DNA of 64,000 nucleotides, taken from the NCBI GenBank assembly GCA_016169945.1, contig JADLSH010000011.1, positions 310,001 through 374,000 of the forward strand. Direction: 5' to 3'. The translations under genes and the position numbers were made by a program. This document shows positions 30,801 through 42,800 of the stretch, one piece after another; position 1 is the first letter of the stretch, and each line of letters begins with the position of its first letter. A model generated the notes under the pieces. The model had not been told where the DNA came from. It worked only from the letters and a program-made list of their open reading frames with translations, and did no database searches. The stretch comes from Trachythela sp. YZ-2020 (lineage: Eukaryota > Cnidaria > Anthozoa > Malacalcyonacea > Clavulariidae).

Positions 30801-33800
30801 TATATTTCAAAATTTTCCGGGGGGAGCATGCCTCCGGACCCCCCTAGAAAGGCTCACGCCTTCGGCGTTCGATATATATCCCCCCAAATCTTCAAGTCTG
30901 GCTACGCCACTGCAGATGAAACGGTACTTAATAGTATACTTAGATGTTGGTGCCGACATTGTAGTGGAAGAATCTATAAACTTACAGGTTTTACATTGCT
31001 TCACACCACAAGGAAACGTGCCATTAGGTGACGACGAGTCCTGTGGTAGAGAGCTATGGACTAGGGTTTCAAATCCCTTACTTTGACATCCCTTACTTTA
31101 AAATTGAAAGGATGGTAAGTGAGAAGTGCAAGTGAAGATGAGGACTTCCATACCAAAAGTCAGGAAATGAGAAACTTTTTTGTCCAACGCGGCTATCCCA
31201 CCCCTCTCTTGGATACTGCCTTTTCGAAAGACTCCCACATTCCTCGATCTGAAACCCTTAGTGACCCTGTGTCTAATGTTCCCAAAAACAAAATACCCCT
31301 ATTTCCAATGATAGCCGTAAAAGACAAGAAATGCGTCCCAACTTGGCACCATTCATCCTCACAGCATCAATGAGCGCTTCTCTCACATTTAACTCCCATC
31401 TGTTTATGCCTGCCATCAGCAGATACTCTACATCTCACCTCATCTCATACATAGTTCTGTAATGTCTCATATTCTTGCCTTCTTCGCTTTTCTTTACATG
31501 CTTTAATATATTTTGTAATGTGATTTCGACATTATTTTGTTTATAGTTTGTTTTGATTAAATCCATCCGATTGGTTTATTTTTTATCACGTGATCGCTTT
31601 TGTATTCACTACAAAAGCACATGTTTTTCCCCGACACACGCCACTAACTTCCAGGTCGAAGTTCTTATTGTATTTTTAAGGTAGATTGATCCAACTTAAG
31701 CGCAGTATATTGTTTACCTTTACTTGAATGAAACTAAATATTAAATGGTTTTCCAAGCCACCAAAAATATTAACAAGGGAAGTTAGTGATGGTACTGGAT
31801 GGTATTATTATTATGGCATTTCATTCCATTTCTTTATTATTGGTGTATTTATCTAGCGCGTTCTTACGTTAAATCATTTTCATAAGAGAAACAAAAGGTG
31901 TGGAAAAGTAAAACAAAATGACGTAGTAATGATATTTATAAAATAACATGTTTACTACGCGAGCTGTGATTGGTCAATACCCGTGCAGGATGAGTCAATC
32001 ATGCACGGAAAATTTAAGGCGCTTCGCGGGGCTTTTAAAATGTCCGTTGTTTCTTTGTTGTTATTTTATAAAATAATTACCAAATGGTTTTCCGCCCAGG
32101 ATTGTGTGATCCTAACACTTGGGATGTTGCTCGACTTTCTGAAAGCTAAAAAATACTCGCTATCGGCTCGTATTTTTTTACGCTTTCAGAAAGTCTCGCA
32201 ACATCCCGCGTGTTAGGATCACGCAATCCTGCAGCACGGAAAACCATCTGGTAATCCTTTAAGACTAGGATTAAAATGGTATGATCATAAAAGAAAAGTG
32301 CATGAAAAAATGAAAGGGCATCATGAGTAAAATCCTTTGTCTTTGTCTACCTGAAATCACTTTCTTTTTTATTGATCACTAACAATGGTCCATGAGTGCA
32401 TCGCCGACAATCGGCGGCATAAGAAAACCAGGCTTTAATAAACCATTTCATATGTTTATTACCTGTGGAGGTACAACAATGACACAACATTTACCAGAGT
32501 TCATCAACGTTTTAACAGATTCAATCGAAATACGCTCAAACTCTCCTTTGTGCTCCGTGGTAACCGATCTGTATGTACTTGACGCCGTCATACAGTTCTC
32601 AATATCAGTATAGAATATGTTATTGTTCTCTTTGTCAAATTGTTTGCGAGATGGATCTATGAAAACAAAAATATTATCAAAAATGTATCGGCATGAATAC
32701 CACGAAAAGGTCGTCCAGTAATCTCAGAGATCCCATGGACAATGTAAAGTTTCAACTTTCAAGACGCTGTTATAAGAAAGCAAATATTACATGCGGTCAA
32801 CTTCTCAGCTTTGTTGGTAACAACTCAAATTAGGATAATGTTGCTACAGTAGACTATTATTTAATAACGACGGAGTTTACTCCGTAATCAGGTTAAGAAC
32901 TACATGTACTATTACTATATACCGCCCATTATTTAAAATGATGTAAACTCCGAAACGTCGTTGTTATTAAATGGTCTTTAATAAGTTAATTTATTATATA
33001 CCAAGTGTCAAATTCATCCTTACAAGTATCTAATTGGCTGAACGTTTGCCAGGTGAAAGTCACGAAATCTGAGTGTTTAGCGCCATCTACACTGAGCGGG
33101 CAATATGTTGTCGACCAGCAACAACTAACGTAAACAGAATATAAAGAAAGGTAAATAAAAACGTCATTTAACTTGAACAACGACAAAACGAGTCCGAATA
33201 ACCTTTGACAATAGTCTTCTACAGCGTTTTTACGCATTATTATAACAATTCTATTTTTAAGAATATATTAACATGGAAACGTACGTTACTTTTCGCAACA
33301 TTCTCCGCCACCGATGACGGAATGGTCATCTCCATATCCTTGCTGCTACCTTTGCAACTGGTCTTTGGAATTTTGCCATCAGATCCAGGTCCCAGGATGT
33401 ACTATAATTATTCGTCAGATAGTCCATTTCCCCACAGCATTTGTATCAATTCTCATCACTACGACGTTCACCTGAGCGTTTCGACGATATACGCTCCACT
33501 TCTTTCTTTAATCTTTAATCTTTAATCTTTCTAGAATTTCACATTAAATAGTAAATACTAAATACTAATTTACAATGTGAATTACATTTAAACTGTATAA
33601 AAAAATATACTAAGACTAATGTTAAGAGTTAATATTTACAAGTAATCTTAAATAAAATTTGAAAATTTTTTGATAGAATTCGATAAATTTACTTCGACTC
33701 CAGCGTTCGGTTAAAACATTCAATCCCATACACAATTGGGCTATTTTTAAATCGTTCAGTTCGATATCTAAAATTATACAGTTTTTCTCCATTTGATCTA

Positions 33801-36800
33801 GTTTGTCTCTGTCTTATCTGATTAACTGTTTCTGGCAATAAACTGTGTAATCTATGTCTAGGGTCTGTCATTGTTTTTATAAGGTTTCCGCACATCTCTT
33901 CTCTGCGAGCCTTTAATGTTTTAAGGTTACAGTCCAGTAATGCTTCTTCATAAGTCAGACCAGGACAAATTATCCTAAGCGCACGCTTCTGAACTCGTTC
34001 TATGTCAGTAGACTGTTCCTTGGTTAAGTTTCCGTGCCAAATTTTAGCACAATATTCAAGTGTCGATCTTATGACAGCCATATAAAAGGCTTTTAAATCC
34101 TGCTTTGGTGCACCATAACCTTTTAACATCTTCAGAAAATACAGTCTTTTACCGCTTTTTAACAATATAGCATGTGTTAGTTGACCACTTCAAATTGTCA
34201 TCAATCCATAAACCAAGTAATTTGTAACATTTAACCCTTTCAAATACATGTCTATTGATTTCTAGCGGTGGAATAACAGTTACATTTTTCGAAAGTCAAT
34301 TATCATTTCTTTGCATTTCGTTTGATTTAACTCCATCATATCTTCTTCAGTAAACCTTAAAACGCTCTTAACTTTACTTTCAGCACCACCCAGTTGCTTC
34401 CCAGAAATATGGTGGCTGACATCTAGTACCTCGTATAATGTAGTGTCATCCATAAACATTAATGTATCATGTTCAAGTATAACATTAGTTTCCATGTTGG
34501 TTGATATCCTGAGTAGGATTACTTCATTTAGTACAGAGGAAGTTTATCAATCTTTATTACAAAGGCAATTGGTCGAGTTTACTTCCTTGTGGCACTCCGC
34601 CATTGATATATGCATAATCAGACGTATCATTCCCAAATTTAGTAAAATGGGATCTTTTATTGAGGTATGTTCCAAACCATTGGATTAAGGCCAATCTAAC
34701 TCCCATCTCTTTCATATTTCTTAGCAGTATATTATGATTAATTAGATCGAACGCTTTTCTAAAGTCAAGAAAAATTATTCGTATTACTCTTTGTGGCTCG
34801 TCCATTGCTCTATACCAGTTGTGGAGTAGATTTAGAAGGGCATACAAAGTCGAAGATCCTGGGAGCCCTCCATATTGGGAATTGGAAATTTTCCCATTTA
34901 TATCTTCATTTATCCACTTGTTGGTAAAGGATTCCTGAACTTTTGATAAAACACTGGTTAATGCAATCGGTCTAAGGTTTTCAGCGATTGTACATGGTGT
35001 GATCTTAGGAATCCCAGTTACTTTGTATTTTTTCCAAGTTTCAGGAAATTTCTTTGTCTGAAATGACTCATTAAAAATTTCAGCAAGGGGAACGGCAAAC
35101 AATTTCGAAAACATTTTCAGAATCTTCAAAGGTGGATCATTTGGCCCAGGTGCCTTGTTAACATTAATTGCATTCAATTCTCTAGCAACTTCTTCAACAC
35201 TGATTAACGGTAGATCATCCGGGCATTGCATTTCTAGCCACTCGTTTGATATATGTGGATAATTTATCGTTAAATTATTCTTGGGATTAGTAACGGGAAA
35301 ACATAGTTCGTCCATCTAACCCAAAAGGAATTTACGATTCGCTGCACAATTCTACACGATCTCGTCGGTTCTTGATTGCTTTAAATGGACTTTGTGGTAC
35401 TTTAGACGAGGAACGACCAAGTAGTACATCATTTGGACACAAATACGGTCGTTCGTGATTCTGTCAATGGGCCGCTAATTTACCAGATTTGCAACTTCTA
35501 TCAAGCACGTGTATAACTCAAATGGAGATAATACTTGCTCTCCGATTGCTTTCTTTAGCGCATATTTACAACTCTTTACTAAAGCTTTATTTGCATCTGT
35601 TTTGATGAGCTGCTCTTGGCGTTTTTAACTGTCATACCATTCCGTTTGCAGCACAGAAGTTAGAAAGCAATTTGATGTCCCAATCTTGTATCATCTCTCG
35701 TAGCTCCCTTGAAGCGCCAGCCTTCTGAGAACCTGCATATAACTCATTTCCGAATAGTCAAAGGCCAATTCCAAATGAATTGCTCTCGTGTTAAGACATG
35801 TAAATATCACTGTGTAATGCTTTGATGTTTCTTCCGTCTATGGTGCTAGTCGTTGTTCCGGTAAGTTTTCCATCAGTTTGGATTCGCGTGATGAACGTAG
35901 CGTTATCAAAGGGATACCCAGTGCTTGCAAGGTAGCATTGCGGGATGCTTGCTATCGTACGTTACTATTGCCTTGCTTAATAAACGACCTCAGACTCATC
36001 TACGAAAGGGCTGAACTGCCGCCATTCTATATTCTGCTGTCAAGACCTTTCTTGCACTTGCTGGAGTAAGAGTTTCATCTTTATTTGTATCGTTGGTTTT
36101 GTATCCGAGCGGTTTTACGACGTTTCATGTTTACAGGTATACGTATACCCCAAAAACCAAGGTACCCCAAAAACCACAAGCTTATTTTAAATGCATTAAA
36201 TACAAGTTAACACAACGGTTGATTAAAAAAGTAGCATTTTACTATACCCACATGCATAGGTTATTGAACAAATAGCTTTTCTCGGGAGGAATACTTGGAA
36301 GAAAATGTTTTCGCTCTAATTATCAAATTTTTTAAGCCTGAAAATTTTCAAACATTTTCCTTGGAAGCTGGTAAATTGCAAACTGCAAACTTTTAGGGGT
36401 CCTCTAGCCTAAAAAACTCGCATGGTTTTACACAATGCGGATGAACCACTACTACTGCTGCTTAAATTTGGTTTGGTCCACTGCATGTGGCTTTTGGGGA
36501 CATATTTGCTAAGAAGGAAAACTGTGTAAACATCACAATTTTTAGTAATTGTGAGATATTCCTTGGTTGTAAATATATTTATCGCTAGCTTTTGACTGCC
36601 AGTCCGCAGTCTTCGACAGTTAGACGGATTCCTGTCACTTGTATCTTGCCATGGTTATTTATAATTGTAAACAGACGTCACATTATTGTAGATTTGTACA
36701 TACATGTGCACAGTTATACATTGAATATTTCCCCTATAACCAAGTTAGCAGTTAAATATTTCTTTGTGTAAAGAATTTACAATGATTTCCACGAGTCAAA

Positions 36801-39800
36801 TTTCACAACCATAGATATACTTCAAAGAAAGTTACAGGTTTTTGTTAATGTGCTTTTGGGGGTACCTATACAGTACACCTAAATACACGCAACTTCACCA
36901 TGTTATAATTTTTACAATAATCACCATCAATAAATGAAAACTACCCGGAAAAGTTGATTTTAGTTAGGTGTACTCAAATACGAATCGATTTCCCAATTGA
37001 CCTTTTCTAAAAAATTATAGCGCTGTGCTTTTTTTTGTGGTTTTTGGGGTACACATAGCTGTACTTCTTTCTTATCTCCTGTTGATGAGCCCACTCTTCT
37101 TCTGGGCGACTAAGGAAGTCGAGTCCAAATTTCCATCTCTGAAATAGACCTTGCACGGATATGCCTCCGGATAGATCACTTGCAACATTCACTTCTCCAG
37201 GGACGTGCCTCCATTGTGCAGGATGACAATTGCTGTGAATTTCTCCTATTCTGGTAGACACGGAGATTTTAAATGATCAACAGCCTGCGAGCGAATCCCT
37301 GCAAACACAACTATGCTATCTAGAAAAGATAGGACTTTCTCAAATTCGAACCTGGATTCTTCTGTGATCAGGTCCGGTGCTTTTAACCAATAATCATTCA
37401 GTTTGTGCCCTTGGTAACTTGCTGACGAATAAACGCTATGCGAACAGATGTGCTTTTCCTGTCAGCCCCTAGCACCTCGTGGTGAGCGATGTAATGAACC
37501 GAACCTTGGTGGTTTTTGAATTCTTCCTCCGATAGCTTTCTAGCAAAGTTCAACCCAGTTATTTCAGTTATTTCTTTGACACTGTCGTTATATATTCATA
37601 ATATTTCTACTAAAGTTCAACTTAATAGGCCAAACAAGCACTCGAACCATAAACTAGTGCTTCGGACAATATGCAAATTTCCATGTCAATTTTTGCCGGA
37701 AAGCGCACTCGTGCCAGTCCGCATCACACATCGATCAGCGCAATATGAGCGTGTTGCACCGCCCACTTTACGAGTGCCCAGGTTTTGGCGTTGTGTGGGG
37801 ACGGGATGAACATACTGATGGAAAACATGTAAAAATTATCCATAATTATCTAGCTATTTTGATTGTTCAATAGTGTTAGATCATAGCATAGACCTTTTTC
37901 ATAATGACGTCAAACGCGGATAAACACTTCTTCTCCAGCTTTTTCTGTAAAGGCGAGGTAACACGGAACAATTTTTAACAACAACTCGCAATTCAAATCG
38001 TTGCCGAGCCAATAAAATCTCATATAGCATCATTTGCGTTGCGAATTGTCGCTAAAAATTCTGCCGTGAGACAGCACATTAAGTGTTTATCCGCGTTGAC
38101 GTCATTATGAAAAAGGTCTATAGAATAACCAACGGAGAGGTTTAATGTAAATTTGGCGAAGTATAATTCCGAAATGAAGGTCTTACAGTACAATTGTAAG
38201 GTTGAATTTTAGCAGAAAACTGCATCAGCCGCGCGCTCGTTCCAGTCATTAGACTTTCCCGTTCCAGTTTGGCCGGTCATGTAATCGGTCATGTCTCTAG
38301 TAAAGCTGGAAGTGACCTGATGCGACCTTTGCGCCGACTTTGACAGAATTCATTCATTTTGCGTTGTGTTGTTCAAACGTCATAAAACAGTTCACGTCTT
38401 ACTTGCCTTTTTCACGTTGACACTTGGTACGATACCTACGCACTATTCGTTTTGAGTTAATATAAACCGTGTATAATATATAGTCTTCAAAAATTCAAGA
38501 ACCTGTATGTATGTTATACAAAAATATATTCAAATATTTACTTACAATTCACAGGTGTCATGAACCGTTCAGGATCACTGGAGATCAGTAATCGACGAAG
38601 TTCATTCCGGCCAACAGATCGAGGTCCTTAGTAAAGAAAAGACTAGTTTATCCATACAGTAGCGAAAGCTGCCTAATAATGTGGTATAACAATATTCTTG
38701 GACTTCAGAATAACAACCGAAGTCAATAAACACGCGGTTGCTTTGGCATAATTTTCGAAGGTCCCTCCCCCAGCCGGGCAGAGCAGTGATCTGAAAACAA
38801 GGATTGGATAGAGCATCTGCTATGGCGGCCATATTGGTGTGACCACCATAAATCTACTGTGGTGTTGGCGACATGTTTAAAGAGGTTCTACGGGTTTCTA
38901 GTTATTGGTGGGAAAGGCACGTATTGTCTAGATAAGTATTGGTCATCAGTGGCGTCTCTTTCTTCCTAAATTTGCCGGTGAATAACTAATGAGGTCACAC
39001 CAATATGGCCGCCATAAGCCTCATTATGTGGTATTTAAAACGTTCTAAAACTCATTAGAAGAGATGCTAGAAGCTATATTTCTCAAGATATATAGGAAAC
39101 GATATTTGCTTCATAGTATAAATAATTTAAACAGCTAACGATTTGACTAGTCAAGGGTTTGAAAGATTTAGAAATCTGATCTCATTAAAAATATTCTGGC
39201 TTCAAAATTCGCTCATTGAATTCAATAGGATGCTTTATCCAGTTCAGTGGGACAGAGTAATAAAGCTATGAATCCTATGATTACGTAATTATAACGTTGT
39301 GAGTGATATAACATCTCTATGGGTTATTGGTTATAACTGTGAGACTCGCTCACTAAAGTGCGATTTGAGTTTCATTGGAAAATACCATATCTATATTGAT
39401 GCGCCGGAGATACCTTTAAATTTGGGTATTGTAACCATCTATTTGCGTAGGCTTTACCGATCCCGGATGCTTTACTTTGGGAGCGAGCCCGTCTGAACAT
39501 GCAGTCTCATGTAAACACGGATTGATGGAAAGGGCGCGCGAAAGTGCGGGCAGGAGGAATTTAAAGGCGAGTGGGCGGGCGGGAGGCGAGAAAATTGGGT
39601 CCCATCGGCTTTTCCATGCCCGGCTCCCGCCCGCATTTTCGCGTCCCTTTGAGAGACAAACTTGGAGCAAGTCTAGCACGCCTCCTAAATGCCGTTTTCC
39701 ACTTCAAACGTATCGTAATAGCATTATTGTGTCGGAATCATTAGTTCAACCCGAGTGCTAAGGAAACAAAGAAATACGCTACGTTTCGGTACGATAAGGT

Positions 39801-42800
39801 TGAAGTGGAAAACAGCTTTAAATAAAGATTACGATTGCTGCTTTGCTGGTTCGCTGCGGCAGCGCAAAGAAGCAGCATTTTTACAACGTACCACACAAAT
39901 GAATCTGAGACAATCAATTTACGGGTTGTTTTAATCAAGTTGTTTTTACAGTGCAAGTGGAGCATTTGGTATTAATTTAAGAGCAAGCGAAGAGACTGGC
40001 TTACCAACAAGAACAACAGGTCTTGGTATGTCAAATGATGGCGTCAGTTCAATCACTTCCTGATATGCGAGGATCGATACTGTTTCGAAATCTAAAGAAA
40101 ATAACATCGTTTTAGGCAAAGGTTTATTGCATGTGTAATCATGGATAATCCGCTCTATTTCAAAGTACTCAAAATTATTTTCATGAAATGCATGCAAAGT
40201 TGTTTTCTGCAAAGTTGTTTTCTGCAATAGCTCTTACGAGAAATTTTCGACATATATAATGTTCAATAATTTGCAGATAAATAGGAAGTAAATATAATAT
40301 TGCAGTATAACATGACAAGTCAATGTTGGTTGAGCGCGATCTTTCTTGTACTTTGCATCCCTGCGGCTTTGAAGAACCACCAATTTCAGCGGAGGGAGAG
40401 AGGATATTCTAAGGATGGGGGGGGGGGGGTTAGCTCCTTTCGTGAAAAACGTTTCTCCTGCACCACACTTATTTTCAGGGGGTGCAAAAACTCTATATTC
40501 TATATATACGGTACATTTCAAAATCAAGAATAATTAACCAGGAATTGTCATGCAGTATCGCTATGTATATATCGTTACTGATAAAGTATAAGCTTCTTTG
40601 ATTGATTACCATACTTATAACTCACCATTTGTGTAGTTAGATGAGTACATGACCTTCCTTTTCTTATATTTCTTTCTCTTAGCCTTGGTTGAAAAAAAGT
40701 TTTCAAACTCTATAAATAGAGGAAAGCAAGGAATTTCGAAACGAAGGAATGCAACGTTGGCCACACATCCTAAGTGAATCTACACTGGCCAATCTAAGCC
40801 AATTAATCTACAGGATTTATTTATTGGAAATGTTGTTGTAGTCATGCATTCCTGAGTAATTTGATATTAATAAATATTGTGCCTCAATTTTCAAATGTCC
40901 AAACCGAAAGCTATGTTTGTCATTATTAAGGAAGACATGAATCCTTGATAAAACCATCAAAACTATACTATATCTCGGGTCCACAAAACACACTGCGTCG
41001 GCGTCAGTAAATAAATGTTAAATATTATTTCCACTCGAACTTTCCGTCTACAAACACCTTCAACAGTAGACAGTTTTAGCCATCTAGGCATTTTGTACGT
41101 CATTGATTGGTAACTTGCCTATGGTACAATGATCTTTGATTACAACCTACTCACTTTTGTCACATATACATTTTTTGCTCAATGCCTTCTCTAGATTTGC
41201 TTTATACAGTCTTCTAAAACGCAATCAAATATAAATTACATTTACGCTTATGTATAACACTAATGCATTAGTATTATAAGGAAATTCACCAGAATAGAAG
41301 TAGGGGTGTTGGTGTCACGGTGGCTTAGGCATGTTGTGTGCCTCTAAACCCTCTGCAAAACGGATTTCGATTCCTGCAATATTCAACTGTCTGCATGTTC
41401 AAAATTTCACCTCAAATGCATGAGACGAAGCATAGTCCATAGAAAACATAGGGTGTATAAAAAAAACGGAGTCCATCTTTTATGCTTAATAATATTTGGA
41501 ATACTAGACCATATAAAGTGATTTAGGTCTTATTTTAAAGCCTGTTATTTTTTCGTTCGAACAAGTCGTCATTGGTGTCTTTAGTGCAAATAAGAACTGC
41601 ACAAGTTATCAGAACCTATCAGATTTAGACGCCGCTTAATTATGCAATTTTACTTTGTTATTTCATAGTCGCGTGTCAAATTCTTGAATTTTGTTGTTTA
41701 AACTTCAGAGAAAACGGTTAAGAATAATTTAATTACATTTTACAAGATATTCGGTAGTTTTATTTATTGTATACTCCTAAATCCAATCCAAAATTACAAT
41801 AAAACAATTCTACGTCTTAAACCACCTTTAAACCGCAACCGTAACGTATGTAAAGTTAGTAAATGGATTGAAAGTAGTGCATGGAAAGACGTAGTTGTTT
41901 GATTTTGATGATTCGTTGCCAAAATGTTCAATTTTATCGTTTTGTTGATAATAATTATCAATTATTATCGCATCTCAAATTTTAGATTCTCCAATCACAG
42001 TCACTTAAAATACTATTATTCGCGAACCAATCGTTCAAATTTAAAACGAAATCCACCGTTAGAAAGCTGAATGACTACGCTTTAAAGTGAATATAAACAA
42101 AAATGTTTTACTCTATTAGTCCTACATTCGAAGCGAGGACTCCTATTTTTTTATACACCCTTGTAGAAGCATCACACTTGGCAAACCTCTAGCCGGCTGT
42201 AGAGTGACATGTTTAAGACCTTGCATGTCGATATGAGCCCAACATGAAGGTCTGGCCCTCCCAGGCGAGATCCCGTGTGCTAATTGAAATCCCTATTAAA
42301 ATTGTTTTCGTTTATATGAGAGGAGGGCCAGCCTTCCTAAGCGAGATCTCGCCTGCTAGGGCTCAAAATTTCCCATATAAACACAACAGGCAGGGGTGGC
42401 CCTCCTATAATTCGACTGAGTAGAAAGAACAGAAGTAATTTTGATTTAAATATTTAGCTGTAGAACAATATTCAATTCTCTGCTGGTTTTTATTCGACTT
42501 GGTAAGAAAATACATGCTGTTTACGGAAACGAGCCAGCCTTAGCGAGAGGGTTGAATTTTCTCATGTAAACACGGGGTAAAAACAAGCCCTATACTGATA
42601 GAAAGAAAATCAATTTGGATACTACAATTTAGTTGTGAATATACTTGAACTTGAGTGTCATTATGCTTGAATTAGCTGGGTTAAATTTATTAACGAACAA
42701 ATTTGTTTAATAGGCCCATTTTAGCTAATTCTCGACACTTCCAAAAATGTTTACTCAAGTTTAAACGCAGCTATCTCGGTCAATATTGCATGAAAATGCA

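Larger units (their letters stand above)
29575..31040 (-). mobile_element. Penelope-like element, 3' half with GIY-YIG endonuclease (disrupted)
   Basis: The minus strand encodes a Cys pair (CKTCKF), SSHLIYCISYSKCGMLYIGETGR and a PVARHFNTGNHS block, the linker and GIY-YIG nuclease of Penelope-like retroelements. The frame is interrupted between FIC and TSSHLIY by an hAT-type MITE (30609-30912) and the 3' UTR by a second MITE (29674-30044). The reverse transcriptase is absent. The terminal GACGTTTCAAGCGAAG motif at about 29635 recurs at 53240. It lies head-to-head with the fragment at 31119-31690. Confidence 0.82.

Noticed and set aside
33290..33401. Possible second GuK P-loop exon on the minus strand (LGPGSDGKIPKTS)
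   Set aside because: It has plausible splice sites, but it starts in phase 0 while the true P-loop exon (38546-38626) ends in phase 1 and joins 32656 directly; the similarity is short and probably chance.
34443..36275. Plus-strand ORFs in the 34.4-36.3 kb region
   Set aside because: They are antisense shadows of the LINE and BEL/Pao relics on the minus strand.
39477..39761. Overlapping ORFs on both strands at 39.4-39.8 kb
   Set aside because: They run through a GC-r inverted repeat (GCGCGAAAGTGCGGGC...GCCCGCATTTTCGCG) and the neighbouring MITE; no family resemblance.
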